Shown: positions 7,794-17,151, counted from the stretch's first letter. The stretch: DNA of 64,000 bases from Candidatus Melainabacteria bacterium (GCA_902168245.1 CABHPA010000198.1:1-64000), one strand, 5' to 3'. Notes: generated from the letters alone by a model not told the origin. A program made the numbers and translations.

Positions 7794-8861
7794 ATGGCCA
7801 GCATCCCGGCATATGCCCCTTATCCAGCCATTCCGGCGCCCATTAGAATTCCAGCTCAGGCGAGCCGTTGGTCACAGCCCGCTATAAACCTGCCTGCAAA
7901 CGCCAGCCAATCGTTTCCATCCGCCCCAGCGACAAAGGGGCCGTTAAGCGGTTACACGGAAGCGGGGCAAATCGTCCAGACGCCGTTGGATCGCTACATT
8001 GTGGATCGGGCGCTCACGCTGGTGGGCCAAATCCAGAACCTACCACAGGATGAAGCCTATATTCGCAGCTTGGGAATCAACCCGGTCTTTCAAAATGGCC
8101 AACAAGCCCGCCGGGTGATTGACTCCAAGGGGATACGGGTGGAATTCGGCGATATGGGCGACAGTCCCGCCCACGCCCAGTGGATTGCCGACCAGAACCT
8201 GATTATGATTAACCGGCAGTACCGGGGCGATTATTCTCCCACCACGCTTTGCGCCATTTCCGAAGCCATTTACCACGAGGCGGGCCATGCCGCCAAATTG
8301 GTAAACGCCCCTGGTTCTGCCGGAAGCGTTTTCAACCAATCGCTAACCAGTAATAACCCCGACGACGTCGGCGATGACTCATCTTCCATTCAGGAAGAGC
8401 TGGATTGCCTTGCCTTGAATACGCTGGCCCACCGCTACCACGAGGCGAAATACCCTCAATACGCCCAAAGCGTTTCCAGCTCCCGCTTACTTTCGGATGG
8501 CGTAGCTCTATACGCCAAGCTGTTCTTTGATCCCGATCCGGAGAAAAAAGCCCTGGTCAAGCGCGTCGCGGAAAAATACGGCGACCTGGAGCTTGAGAGC
8601 CAGGGCCATCCGGTTCCTGTACTGGCCCATACAATACCCATGGCCCAACGCGTTGCCCAGTACGTTCGGCACACCAACCCACAAAACCAGCCGCTTCCCC
8701 TGGGGCAAAATCTCTTTCCAGTGAGTCGTACTGCCCCTGTGCCTTTTAACGCCCCAGTTTATCCCTTTCAGCAAAATTTATCCGGCCCGTTCCCAGTACA
8801 GACGAGTCCTGTACTGATGACACCCAGCCCCATCCCGGCCCGCCTCTCTTACTGGGCCTGA
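7794..8861 (+). CDS. Orphan HExxH protein, putative metallopeptidase
   Basis: 355 residues. No recognised family. Residues 161-165 are HEAGH in the helix AISEAIYHEAGHAAKLVN, a gluzincin-type zinc motif; acidic residues E201/E202 in QEELDCLALNTLAHRYHEAK lie about 36 residues later at the distance expected of a third zinc ligand. The N-terminal ~50 residues and the C-terminal ~70 are Pro/Ala-rich and low complexity. No signal peptide or membrane segment is seen, so it may act in the cytoplasm or be exported by a non-Sec route. Protease activity is inference from the motif. Confidence 0.7.
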   Translation: MASIPAYAPYPAIPAPIRIPAQASRWSQPAINLPANASQSFPSAPATKGPLSGYTEAGQIVQTPLDRYIVDRALTLVGQIQNLPQDEAYIRSLGINPVFQNGQQARRVIDSKGIRVEFGDMGDSPAHAQWIADQNLIMINRQYRGDYSPTTLCAISEAIYHEAGHAAKLVNAPGSAGSVFNQSLTSNNPDDVGDDSSSIQEELDCLALNTLAHRYHEAKYPQYAQSVSSSRLLSDGVALYAKLFFDPDPEKKALVKRVAEKYGDLELESQGHPVPVLAHTIPMAQRVAQYVRHTNPQNQPLPLGQNLFPVSRTAPVPFNAPVYPFQQNLSGPFPVQTSPVLMTPSPIPARLSYWA

Positions 8862-8981
8862 TTTTTCACCTGTCGCCCTCCCATACGGAAAGACATGAAA
8901 TCCTACAAGAATTCGCTTTACCCTTTCGCGTGTTCCGGCTTGAATAAAATCAATCAGCCTATTGATATAAAGGATTGCCGC

Positions 8982-9317
8982 ATGGCCCACGATTGCCTGT
9001 TCTGCAAAATCATCGCCGGGGATATCCCCAGCAACAAGGCGGCGGAAACCGATAAAATCCTGGCCTTTCACGATATCGCGCCCCAGGCGCCGGTGCATGT
9101 GCTTGTTATCGCCAAGCGCCATACCCCCAGCGTCAGCGAAACACCGGATAACGCCATTTTCGCAGACCTGATGGGTGGTGCGCGCGATGTGGCCAAACAA
9201 TTGAACCTGGAAGATTACCGGATCATCCTGAACAACGGGGCCGAGGCCGGGCAAAGCGTGTTCCACATGCATGCCCACATTCTGGCCGGTCGTCCGCTAC
9301 TGTGGCCGCCCGGATAG
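8982..9317 (+). CDS. HIT-family nucleotide-binding hydrolase
   Basis: 111 residues from ATG at 8982 with AGGA upstream (an upstream in-frame start at 8895 has no support). HINT/PKCI subgroup: N-terminal CLFCKIIAGDIPS zinc-side motif, LAFHDIAPQAPVHVLVI, and the histidine triad HMHAHIL followed by the usual ending GRPLLWPPG. The family hydrolyses nucleoside phosphoramidates or adenosine dinucleotides. Size is normal. It is just upstream of rpsU on the same strand. Confidence 0.95.
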   Translation: MAHDCLFCKIIAGDIPSNKAAETDKILAFHDIAPQAPVHVLVIAKRHTPSVSETPDNAIFADLMGGARDVAKQLNLEDYRIILNNGAEAGQSVFHMHAHILAGRPLLWPPG

Positions 9318-9432
9318 CAGGCGAGAACGCCGAATTGCAAAACTCGAAACGCAACGGATTGTAATGTGAAACTGTGTGTGTTAGTTTCGTAGCGTGTCCG
9401 AACTATCCCATTTTGAAAGGGGGTTGTTGTCA

Positions 9433-9606
9433 TTGGCCGAAGTCCAGGTCCAGCCTGGTGAAAGTATCGAAAGTGCATTAAAGCGTTTCAAGAAAAAGAT
9501 CCAAAAAGCAGGTATTCTGTCTGAGATCAAACGTCGCGAGCACTACGTGAAACCCAGCGTTAAAAAGAAAAGAAAGGCTGAAGCTGCTCGCAAACGCAAG
9601 AGCTAG
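9433..9606 (+). CDS. rpsU: Ribosomal protein S21
   Basis: 57 residues from a TTG at 9433, which has AGGGGG nine bases upstream and gives the normal S21 start ([20 protein letters not shown]). A GTG at 9394 in frame would add 13 residues without a proper site. The protein ends in the usual Lys/Arg-rich helix ([14 protein letters not shown]). S21 is a small-subunit protein next to the anti-Shine-Dalgarno region. A strong terminator follows directly. Confidence 0.95.
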   Translation: MAEVQVQPGESIESALKRFKKKIQKAGILSEIKRREHYVKPSVKKKRKAEAARKRKS

Positions 9607-9625
9607 TTTCTTCCCCAGATTTCTG

Positions 9626-9661
9626 AAAGCCTCCCCCAATCTACTTGGCGGGAGGCTTTTT
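9626..9661 (+). terminator. Intrinsic terminator after rpsU
   Basis: AAAGCCTCCC at 9626-9635 pairs with GGGAGGCTTT at 9650-9659 and runs into a T-tract. It stops rpsU transcription and, read backwards, has A-runs that could also serve the minus strand. Confidence 0.9.
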
Positions 9662-9755
9662 GCAATGCCTGTTTATCATTACACTAACTTTTCCCGCAGC
9701 CCTGCCCAAACCGCAAGCGTACGCTTGCAGTCACAAACTATCCGTCCAGTAAAAC

Positions 9756-11111
9756 CTAGAACAACAGTTTAAAGAGCGTGAAGTGGCCGTTAAACTTATT
9801 GGATGCCTGGCGCAAGTTCTTGGCGGTAGCACGGGTATCCTCCAGAATGCCCTTCATGGTCTGGTCTTTACCGTCCGTCAACTCGTTTACGTTGGTCAAC
9901 ACGCCATCCAGCTTGTTCAGAGACGTATCTAGCTGGGTAACGATGTTATTCATCCGGTTCTGCAAATCCTGATCCTGGGCTGTCCGCTTCAGGGTGGCCA
10001 TCAGGTCGGCGGCATTTTTAGAGGCGTCGCGGGTCTGGTAAATGGTCTGCTTCAGGGCCGGATCGTTCAGCAAATCCCGCATGGCAATGGAAGATTCCCG
10101 CAAGGAGGCCACCGTGGAGGAGATCTCCTTTTTCACCTTGGGATCGCCAATCACGCCGTTAATATTGCGGCTTACCTCGGAGACATTCGCCATCAGATCT
10201 TCGCTGACGTTTACCAGCTTGTCCAGATCCTGCTGAGTAGTTTTAAACAAGGCGTTTGCGCTTTCCATTACCACATTTGCCTTGGCGGTCAGCACTTCCG
10301 TATTTTTAATGGTGCTATGCAGACTCTCGATGGTTTCATCCGAAAGGAACTCGTTCAGTTTGTCGTTGGTCAGCTTCAGCGCCAGTGCAGACTCGGTCTG
10401 GATTTCCAGGAAGCGTTTGAGGCGCATGGGGTTTTCCACCGTAAAAGTCAGATGGGAGTCGGGCATCTGGGCCACCAGGGGGTCGCGCGGCAAAATACGC
10501 AGATAGTATTGCCCGACCTTGTCCAAGGTCAGCTCAAACAGCGGATCCTCCGGCATTTCCGCACCCGGTAGGGTAATACGGTAGTACAGGCGGTGGCGAA
10601 TCAGGTTGCCATCTTTATAAGTATCCACTTTTTCAACGATACCCACCTGCAAGTAACCCTGCTCATACAGGAATTTAACGGGAATACCCGCCGTAATCGC
10701 CTTAGCCGGTTCCTTAAAGGTGCTTAGGGTTACATCCCGCCTTTGGGGCGGCGTAATCTCAAGGAATTGTTCCCCGATCAGGCCGGACTGCTCGATAGAA
10801 AGCCGGGAACCCTTGGGAATCTGCACCTTCACATCTTTATTGATGGTGAATTTCACCCGAACGTAATACTGGCCGTCTTCGGTTCTAATCGGGTTGATAA
10901 CATCCACAAAACCAACCCGGATCCCCATCATCTGCACGGCAGAACCTTCTCGCATGCCGTTTACATCCTTAAACAGGACAGAATGCGGCGTACCGCCGGA
11001 CAAGCCCCTTCCCTTGAGCCAGATTAACGACATGACCAACAAGGCAATGCTAATCAGAGTTAGCACTCCGACCTTTACGGTGGCGGTTCTTTGCCTGCTG
11101 ACAATACTCAT
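9756..11111 (-). CDS. mlaD: MlaD/MCE-domain lipid-transport protein
   Basis: 451 residues. One N-terminal transmembrane helix (about 12-33), then an MCE domain (about 40-120; HSVLFKDVNGMREGSAVQMM, GIRVGFVDVI) and a long helical, coiled-coil C-terminal part (about 230-450). The long tail is like cyanobacterial and plastid (TGD2-type) MCE proteins rather than the short E. coli MlaD. It is the periplasmic substrate-binding part of an ABC phospholipid transporter whose ATPase and permease are encoded just upstream (11206-12824). A 94-bp gap separates it from mlaF. Confidence 0.93.
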   Translation of the reverse strand: MSIVSRQRTATVKVGVLTLISIALLVMSLIWLKGRGLSGGTPHSVLFKDVNGMREGSAVQMMGIRVGFVDVINPIRTEDGQYYVRVKFTINKDVKVQIPKGSRLSIEQSGLIGEQFLEITPPQRRDVTLSTFKEPAKAITAGIPVKFLYEQGYLQVGIVEKVDTYKDGNLIRHRLYYRITLPGAEMPEDPLFELTLDKVGQYYLRILPRDPLVAQMPDSHLTFTVENPMRLKRFLEIQTESALALKLTNDKLNEFLSDETIESLHSTIKNTEVLTAKANVVMESANALFKTTQQDLDKLVNVSEDLMANVSEVSRNINGVIGDPKVKKEISSTVASLRESSIAMRDLLNDPALKQTIYQTRDASKNAADLMATLKRTAQDQDLQNRMNNIVTQLDTSLNKLDGVLTNVNELTDGKDQTMKGILEDTRATAKNLRQASNKFNGHFTLFKLLF

Positions 11112-11205
11112 TAGCCTTCCGACCCTTCCGTTGGGTTCGACAACATTGTTATTATACCGTGGAAGCTCAGGCCTTCATAACCCGCGCCACGGGCAAACCA
11201 GCGCA

Positions 11206-12000
11206 TTAGCCTTGCTCCATGGCCATTGGGCCTTCCAAACTGGCATGGGCAAACTGGCTGGCGTAAGGGTCATCCGTCTGATACAGCTCTTTCGGCGTCC
11301 CTGTCCATTTGATTTGCCCTTCATGCAGCAGAATAACCCGATCGGTACGGTTAATGGTGGAAAACTGGTGCGTCACCACCACGCTGGCGGCATTCAGCTC
11401 GTTGCGCAGCTTGCGGATATAGTCCTCAATTACCGTAGAGGCAATGGGGTCCAGCCCGGCAGTGGGTTCATCGTAAAAAATAATGCGGGGATTGCTGACA
11501 ATGGCCCGCGCAAAGCTTACTCTTTTCTGCATCCCGCCGGACAGTTCATTGGGATACTGATCCTCTATGCCTTCCAGGCCCACCATGCGAAGTTTTTCGC
11601 TGACAATATCCCTGATTTGCCTCATGGAAAGCTTGCCTCGCTGGATGGCTTTTACACCCAGGGCTTTTTCATACTGGCTGTCCGGGCGCTCCAACAGGGA
11701 AAAGGCTACGTTCTCAAGAACCGTTAAAGAATCAAACAGGGCCGAGTATTGAAACACCAGGCTGTAATTAGGATCCGCCAGGTTCACATCCCCGCTGTCC
11801 GCCGTTTCAAGGCCGCTCATAATGCGCAACAGGGTGCTTTTTCCGCAGCCGCTAACCCCAATAATACCCAAAGTCTCGTGCGCCTTAACCTCAAAGCTAA
11901 TATCATTCAGGACGAGATTGCTTCCAAAGGATTTCCGGACGTTTTCCACCTGGATCAGCAAATCCTGACTGTTTTTTTGATTGGCCAACGCTTCCGCCAT
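11206..12000 (-). CDS. mlaF: ABC transporter ATP-binding protein, MlaF type
   Basis: 264 residues from ATG at 12000, two bases after the mlaE stop codon. Walker A GVSGCGKST, Q-loop VFQYSALFDSLTV, signature LSGGMQKRVSFARAI, Walker B IIFYDEPTAGLDP and the switch His in VVVTHQ are all intact. The LSGGMQKRV form and the sequence after the Q-loop are typical of MlaF/Ttg2A-type ATPases. It powers the MlaE permease and MlaD (11111-9756). Translation is probably coupled to mlaE. Confidence 0.95.
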   Translation of the reverse strand: MAEALANQKNSQDLLIQVENVRKSFGSNLVLNDISFEVKAHETLGIIGVSGCGKSTLLRIMSGLETADSGDVNLADPNYSLVFQYSALFDSLTVLENVAFSLLERPDSQYEKALGVKAIQRGKLSMRQIRDIVSEKLRMVGLEGIEDQYPNELSGGMQKRVSFARAIVSNPRIIFYDEPTAGLDPIASTVIEDYIRKLRNELNAASVVVTHQFSTINRTDRVILLHEGQIKWTGTPKELYQTDDPYASQFAHASLEGPMAMEQG

Positions 12001-12002
12001 CG

Positions 12003-12824
12003 CTAATGCGCCCCATAGAACATATAAGTAAGCACATAATCCAGAACCGCCATCAGCACAAAAGACCAAACCACCGCCCGCGTGGTGGAAAGCCCCACCT
12101 CGCGGGAACCGCCGCTGGCATTCAAGCCGATGGTAGTGGACATGCTGAAAATAATAAAACCGAATACGCCGGATTTCACCAGCATCGCCACCACATCCTT
12201 CAACTGCGTCTGGTTTTTCACCGAATCCAGGTATTGCCCAATGCCTACATCCGCCAGCAGATGACTGACCAGCAGCCCGCCCATAATGCCAGCCAGCGCG
12301 GTAATCACATTCATCAACGGCAGGGCGGCGATACCAGCCAGCACTCTTGGCATTACCAGGTATCGCACCGGATCGACGTGCAACACCCGCAACGCGTTTA
12401 CCTGGTTGGTAATTTTCATGGTGCTGAGTTCTGCGGCATAAGCCGAGCCCGCCATGGCGATGACGGCAAACGCGGTCATAATCGGTGCAAGCTCCCGAAT
12501 AAGGGCCATGGAAACCAGCGCGCCCACATAATCGCCCGCGCCCTGCTTCACCATTTCCTTGGCAATCTGCAAGGAAATGACCATGCCCGAAAACGTGGTC
12601 ATAATCAGGGAAATACCCAGGGTATCGATACCCACGAAGGCCAGTTGCTGCAAAAAGTGACGCAGATCAAACTGGCCCGACAAGATAAACCGCGCCATCT
12701 GCCCGCTATACTCAACGGCGCTGCCCAGCGTTTCCACGAAAACCAGCCCCTCCCGCCCAACAGCCGCAATGGCCTTTCGGGTGTAAGGGAACAGCCTCAT
12801 TCTCTCTTGTCGCGGAGTCACCAT
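12003..12824 (-). CDS. mlaE: MlaE-family ABC permease
   Basis: 273 residues, ATG at 12824. About six hydrophobic segments; the family core AVIAMAGSAYAAELSTMKIT and the following NALRVLHVDPVRYLVMPRVL are as in MlaE/TGD1. It is the membrane subunit of the phospholipid transporter at the inner membrane. It lies 40 bp downstream of the prenyltransferase gene and two bases upstream of mlaF, so all four genes probably form one operon. Confidence 0.95.
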   Translation of the reverse strand: MVTPRQERMRLFPYTRKAIAAVGREGLVFVETLGSAVEYSGQMARFILSGQFDLRHFLQQLAFVGIDTLGISLIMTTFSGMVISLQIAKEMVKQGAGDYVGALVSMALIRELAPIMTAFAVIAMAGSAYAAELSTMKITNQVNALRVLHVDPVRYLVMPRVLAGIAALPLMNVITALAGIMGGLLVSHLLADVGIGQYLDSVKNQTQLKDVVAMLVKSGVFGFIIFSMSTTIGLNASGGSREVGLSTTRAVVWSFVLMAVLDYVLTYMFYGAH

Positions 12825-12864
12825 AAAGTCTATTCTAACGCCTCATCCGGGCATCGGAAAAGCC

Positions 12865-13809
12865 TTACCCCACAAACAGCTTCTGGCAAAGCACCAGCAG
12901 GAACACGCCCAGGCTGATTTTGCCGTTGATATTAAAAAACGCCTCGTTCACCTTTTCCAGGCGAATCGGGGTTTGCCTGTCGCCCCGGATTAACCAATGC
13001 TCATAGAGCAACATACCTGCCGTAATAACCACCGCCAGCCAGAAAAAGACGCTGGCACCCGGATACAGCCACGCAAAGCCCGCCATCAGGAGAATCGTTC
13101 CCAAATGGCAAGCCCGGCTGACCATGAGCGCCTGGGGAAGCCCCAACGCCACCGGAATGCTTTTGAGGCCCAGGTCGCGATCGAAGCCGTAATCCTGGCA
13201 TGCATATATAATGTCGAACCCGGCCACCCACAGCACCACCGCCCAGCCGAATATCACCGGCAGCCAGCCCAATTCGCCGGTTACTGCCAGCCAGCCGCCC
13301 ACGGCGGATGAACCCAGCGCCACCCCCAGCACCAAGTGGGCCAAGGGCGAAAATAGCTTCATATAAGAGTAAATGGTCAGCACCAGGAAAGCGACCGGCA
13401 GCAATTGTACGCAAATCAATGGTAACTGGCAGGTAGCGAACACCAGTAGCGCCGCCGAAGCCAGAACCAACCCCCAGGCTTCTTTTTTGCTCACTCGTCC
13501 CGCCGGGATGGAGCGCATTTGAGTACGGGGGTTTTGCCCGTCAATACGGGCGTCAATCAGGCGATTCAGGCCCATGGCATAGGTTCTCCCCCCCACCATG
13601 GCCAGCACAATCCATAACACGGTAGGCAAAGAGGGCCACTGATGTGGCTGAGCCGCCAGCAACATAGCCGACAACGCAAACGGCAGGGCGAAAATGGTAT
13701 GCTCGAACTTGACCAGATCGGCGTATTCCGAAACCCGGCCCAATACGCCGGACTTGCCTGCGCCTTTGGCAGGATGAGGATTGGCGCTATTTGGAGGATT
13801 CAGGGTCAT
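12865..13809 (-). CDS. UbiA-type polyprenyltransferase (MqnP/UbiA-like)
   Basis: 314 residues from ATG at 13809 (a GTG at 13872 in frame is longer but lacks a ribosome-binding site). Multi-helix membrane enzyme. The first Asp-rich motif NRLIDARIDGQNPRTQMRS and the second DYGFDRDLGLKSIP bind Mg-prenyl diphosphate. The NPRTxxRxxPxG form is that of 4-hydroxybenzoate prenyltransferases and of the prenyltransferase of the futalosine menaquinone pathway; I cannot choose between them from sequence. It makes the lipid-quinone precursor in the membrane. First gene of the mlaEFD operon. Confidence 0.9.
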   Translation of the reverse strand: MTLNPPNSANPHPAKGAGKSGVLGRVSEYADLVKFEHTIFALPFALSAMLLAAQPHQWPSLPTVLWIVLAMVGGRTYAMGLNRLIDARIDGQNPRTQMRSIPAGRVSKKEAWGLVLASAALLVFATCQLPLICVQLLPVAFLVLTIYSYMKLFSPLAHLVLGVALGSSAVGGWLAVTGELGWLPVIFGWAVVLWVAGFDIIYACQDYGFDRDLGLKSIPVALGLPQALMVSRACHLGTILLMAGFAWLYPGASVFFWLAVVITAGMLLYEHWLIRGDRQTPIRLEKVNEAFFNINGKISLGVFLLVLCQKLFVG

Positions 13810-13918
13810 AGGGGCATTCCATCCACTTTGCCCGTCCACTTCGGCGGACGCTTGATGTAAAATAGTCTCCACATTTTACGCATAAAGGCAGTTTGGGTTA
13901 AAGATGGAGCGGAACACC

Positions 13919-15100
13919 ATGCGAAGTACCATCGGGAACGAATTCTGGCAAAACGGCCTACGCAAAACCGCAAAGTTGATTGGTTTTTCCTTTTGCGTTT
14001 GCCTGCTCAGCCTGTTGATGAGTTGTTTTGTACAGTGGCCCTTCGGGGGCGAGCAAAAGCCGGGTTCAACGCCCATCGTATTCGCGGCGCCGGAAAAGCC
14101 AGCCTTGCTGCCGGAAGAGAAAGTAAATATCTCCATCTACCACAAGGTCAGCCCGGCCGTGGTGAACATCAGCAGCACCGTCTACGCCATGGACGTATTC
14201 TCTAACGTGGTGCCGGAAAAAGGCATGGGTTCCGGCGTTATCCTCACGCCGGACGGCTATATATTAACCAACGCACACGTAGTGGCGGATGCCCAACAGT
14301 TAGAAGCCATGCTGCTCAACGGAAAGACTTACAAAGCCACGCTCATTGGCGGCGATATCAGCCGGGATGTGGCCCTGATTAAAATCAACCCAGGCGCCAT
14401 CAAGCTACCAACCGTAGAACTGGGGGATTCCAGCCAGTTACAGGTCGGGCAAATGGTGTATGCCATCGGTAACCCGTTCGGGCTGAACAGCACCCTGACC
14501 ACCGGGGTCATCAGCAGCCTTGGGCGAACCTTAAAAGCGGAAAACGGCCGCTTGATGGAAAACATCATCCAGACAGACGCGGCCATCAACCCCGGCAATT
14601 CAGGGGGGGCACTTTTAAATAGCGCCGGACAACTGATTGGCATTAACACAGCCATCTTCAGCCCCTCCGGGGGCAACGCGGGCATTGGCTTTGCAATCCC
14701 GGCCAACTCCGCCCGGCGTATCGCGGAAGATTTGATCTCTTACGGGCGGGTCATTCGTCCCTACCTGGGCGTGGAAATCAGCATGGAAATCAACCCCGCC
14801 CTGTCGGAGGCGCTCAACCTGCCCACCAAGAAAGGGCTGATGGTGGCCCGCGTGGTGAAAGGCGCGCCTTCGGATCTGGCCGGGCTGCAAGGTTCGGGGC
14901 GTTCACTGGTGATTGGCAACCGCCGGGTGCTGGTGGGCGGCGATATTATTACCGCCTACGACGGACATCCCGCCGATAGCGCGGATCGGTTTATGAACTA
15001 CATTGATTCCAAACGGCCCGGCGACACGGTAAAACTGACGATAAACCGCAACGGCAAGCCCGTGGCAACCGTCGTTAAATTGAGCGAACGCCCCCACTAG
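13919..15100 (+). CDS. htrA: HtrA/Deg-type serine protease
   Basis: 393 residues. ATG at 13919 has GGAG nine bases upstream; a second in-frame ATG lies five codons earlier. An N-terminal hydrophobic anchor or signal (about 20-38, with MSCF that might be a lipobox-like end), a trypsin-like domain with the triad His in LTNAHVV, Asp in SRDVALIKI, and Ser in NPGNSGGALL, then one PDZ domain (about 285-390). Periplasmic quality-control protease. One PDZ matches the cyanobacterial HhoA/HtrA type. The response regulator at 15156 follows 55 bp later. Confidence 0.95.
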   Translation: MRSTIGNEFWQNGLRKTAKLIGFSFCVCLLSLLMSCFVQWPFGGEQKPGSTPIVFAAPEKPALLPEEKVNISIYHKVSPAVVNISSTVYAMDVFSNVVPEKGMGSGVILTPDGYILTNAHVVADAQQLEAMLLNGKTYKATLIGGDISRDVALIKINPGAIKLPTVELGDSSQLQVGQMVYAIGNPFGLNSTLTTGVISSLGRTLKAENGRLMENIIQTDAAINPGNSGGALLNSAGQLIGINTAIFSPSGGNAGIGFAIPANSARRIAEDLISYGRVIRPYLGVEISMEINPALSEALNLPTKKGLMVARVVKGAPSDLAGLQGSGRSLVIGNRRVLVGGDIITAYDGHPADSADRFMNYIDSKRPGDTVKLTINRNGKPVATVVKLSERPH

Positions 15101-15155
15101 GCGCTTCGCCCTGCAGAGACTTTGCCGTAGCGATTTTTTAAGGAAGGATAACCCC

Positions 15156-15881
15156 ATGGCTAAAATTATCGTGGTGGATGACGATCAGGCAATCCAGACC
15201 CTGATTAAGGTCAATCTGGAAATGCAAAGCCACCAGGTACTCACCGCCTCAGATGGCGTGGAGGGGTATGCCCTGATTCAGCAGGAGGTTCCGGATTTGG
15301 TAATCCTGGATGTGATGATGCCCAACGCCGACGGCTATACGGTTTGCCAGCGCATCCGCAAAAACGCGGCGACCGAGCATATCCCCGTCCTCATGCTGAC
15401 CGCGCTGGGCGTGGTGGAAGACAAGGTAAAAGGTTTTGACGTGGGCGCAGACGATTATCTGGTAAAGCCCTTCGAGTTACCGGAGCTTCAGGTACGGGTT
15501 CGGGCGCTCCTTCGGCGTTCTGGCCAGCTTCCCAAATCGGCATCCAGCCAGGATATTCTGGCAATTTGCGATATCACGCTAATTCCGGAGAATCTGGAGG
15601 CCAAGATCAAGCACCACATCGTCAAGCTGACCCCCACGGAATTTGAGATTCTGAACTGCCTGGTACAAAACCACAATCAGGCCATTGCGCTAGGCAAGCT
15701 GCTGCAAGACGTGTGGGGCTACTCCCCGGATGACGATGTGGAAACCATCCGGGTACACGTTCGGCACCTTCGGGCCAAGCTGGAAAAGGTTTCCGAAGGC
15801 AAGACCTATATTGAAACCATTTACGGGGGCGGCTACCGCCTTATTCCCGAAGGCGTCGTCAAAAAGCCCGAAAAAGCCTGA
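15156..15881 (+). CDS. OmpR/PhoB-type response regulator
   Basis: 241 residues, ATG with AAGGA upstream. Receiver domain (about 1-120): acidic pocket DDD at 8-10, phospho-acceptor Asp in LVILDVMMP, Thr in MLTALG, Lys in VKPF. Winged-helix domain (about 150-230) with LTPTEFEILNCLVQN, VETIRVHVRHLRAKLE and TIYGGGYRL. This is the layout of the cyanobacterial RpaA/RpaB class, but no cognate histidine kinase is in the window. The preceding htrA gene could be co-transcribed. A long terminator hairpin follows. Confidence 0.95.
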   Translation: MAKIIVVDDDQAIQTLIKVNLEMQSHQVLTASDGVEGYALIQQEVPDLVILDVMMPNADGYTVCQRIRKNAATEHIPVLMLTALGVVEDKVKGFDVGADDYLVKPFELPELQVRVRALLRRSGQLPKSASSQDILAICDITLIPENLEAKIKHHIVKLTPTEFEILNCLVQNHNQAIALGKLLQDVWGYSPDDDVETIRVHVRHLRAKLEKVSEGKTYIETIYGGGYRLIPEGVVKKPEKA

Positions 15882-16241
15882 AAGCATCACGCCGCAAATG
15901 GATCTGCGAAAATTTCCTGAACAGAAGATCTTTTTGCGGCATTTTTGTTGTACCCTGACGGCAAGCTCAAAATAGAATCCGGTCAACCCTGCCCCTGTGG
16001 CGAGAAGTTGACATTGATTTCTGCTTTGGCTACATTAATCATCCACGAAAGTGTCTGTTCACTTTCCTGCCCTCCCCCCAGTGCAAACAGGCTACAGACA
16101 GGATTGCAACAGCGATGTCCGGCGCTCCGAGAGAATGTTCGGGACACGCCCAAAACAGCAGGAACAAGCCCTTTCAATCGATTGTTATGTGTGAATTCCC
16201 AGTGCAGATTTAAAAAGAAAACCGTTTTAGGAGGTTATCCC
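15882..16241. other. rpsL leader and intergenic region (360 bp)
   Basis: No gene seen. It holds the response-regulator terminator (15891-15948) and, further on, a 7-bp perfect hairpin (GAAAGTG at 16047-16053 with CACTTTC at 16060-16066) in what would be the rpsL leader. I could not place a convincing promoter. An open frame that extends rpsL upstream through this region is an artefact: the strong AGGAGG site points to the TTG at 16242. Confidence 0.5.
15891..15948 (+). terminator. Terminator after response regulator gene
   Basis: GCCGCAAA at 15891-15898 pairs with TTTGCGGC at 15933-15940 and GATCT at 15901-15905 with AGATC at 15926-15930, followed by ATTTTTGTT. Long, two-part stem starting ten bases after the stop codon. 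Confidence 0.8.
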
Positions 16242-16634
16242 TTGCCAACAATCGCTCAACTCGTCCGGAAGGAACGGAAAAAAGTCCAGTACAAAACCAA
16301 GTCGCCCGCTTTGGCGTCCAATCCGCAAAAACGCGGTGTTTGCACCCGGGTTTACACCACGACTCCTAAAAAGCCGAACTCCGCTCTGCGTAAAGTGGCT
16401 CGTGTGCGCTTGACCAACGGCTTTGAAGTAACCACCTATATTCCAGGCATTGGCCACAACCTGCAAGAGCACTCCGTGATCCTGATTCGCGGCGGCCGGG
16501 TTAAGGACTTGCCGGGTGTTCGCTACCACACGGTGCGTGGCACCTTGGACGCCGCAGGCGTGAAAGATCGCAAGCAAAGCCGCAGCAAGTATGGCGCCAA
16601 GAAAAACCAGCCAGCTGCCAAAGGCAAAAAGTAA
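16242..16634 (+). CDS. rpsL: Ribosomal protein S12
   Basis: 130 residues from TTG at 16242 with a perfect AGGAGG at 16229-16234. Universal S12 motifs: [20 protein letters not shown] (streptomycin-site Lys in TPKKPNS) and [14 protein letters not shown]. Decoding-centre protein of the small subunit. First gene of an rpsL-rpsG-fusA unit. The non-ATG start may limit expression despite the strong site. Confidence 0.98.
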   Translation: MPTIAQLVRKERKKVQYKTKSPALASNPQKRGVCTRVYTTTPKKPNSALRKVARVRLTNGFEVTTYIPGIGHNLQEHSVILIRGGRVKDLPGVRYHTVRGTLDAAGVKDRKQSRSKYGAKKNQPAAKGKK

Positions 16635-16680
16635 TCAGCACAAAGCATTCAGAAAGTAAGAAGCAAGGAGTTTTCAGTTT

Positions 16681-17151
16681 ATGTCTCGTCGCTCGAAACC
16701 GAAAAAGCGCATTCCCATGCCAGATCCGCTCTACAGCGATGTAGAAGTGTCGAAATTTATCAACCGTTTGATGATCCGCGGCAAAAAAAGTGTGGCTGAG
16801 CGCGTTTTCTATGATGCTATCGAGCTGCTGGAAGGCAAAACCGATGACAAGGGCATCGAAGTGTTCCGCAAGGCGCTTCGTAAAGCCAAGCCGCTGGTTC
16901 GTGTCAAGGCTCGCCGGGTTGGTGGCTCCACGTACCAGGTGCCGATTGAAGTCCGCGAAGATGAAGGTCTCGCCATTGGCTCCCGCTGGCTGATCGATTA
17001 TTCCAGAAAGCGCAAAGGCCGCTCCATGTCCGAAAAGCTGGCTGCCGAGTTTCTGGATACCTACCGTGGCACCGGCACAACCGTTAAAAAGCGGGAAGAC
17101 ACTCACAAAATGGCAGAAGCAAACAAGGCATTCGCCCACTACCGCTTCTAA
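16681..17151 (+). CDS. rpsG: Ribosomal protein S7
   Basis: 156 residues, ATG with AAGGAG upstream. Standard length and sequence (SRRSKPKKRIPMPDPLYSD, RVGGSTYQVPIEVR, AFAHYRF end). Organises the 3' domain of 16S rRNA in the small subunit. 46 bp after rpsL and followed by a perfect hairpin before fusA. Confidence 0.98.
   Translation: MSRRSKPKKRIPMPDPLYSDVEVSKFINRLMIRGKKSVAERVFYDAIELLEGKTDDKGIEVFRKALRKAKPLVRVKARRVGGSTYQVPIEVREDEGLAIGSRWLIDYSRKRKGRSMSEKLAAEFLDTYRGTGTTVKKREDTHKMAEANKAFAHYRF

Noticed and set aside
15945-16241. Upstream extension of rpsL by about 99 codons
   Set aside because: The perfect AGGAGG lies before the TTG at 16242 and S12 homology starts there.
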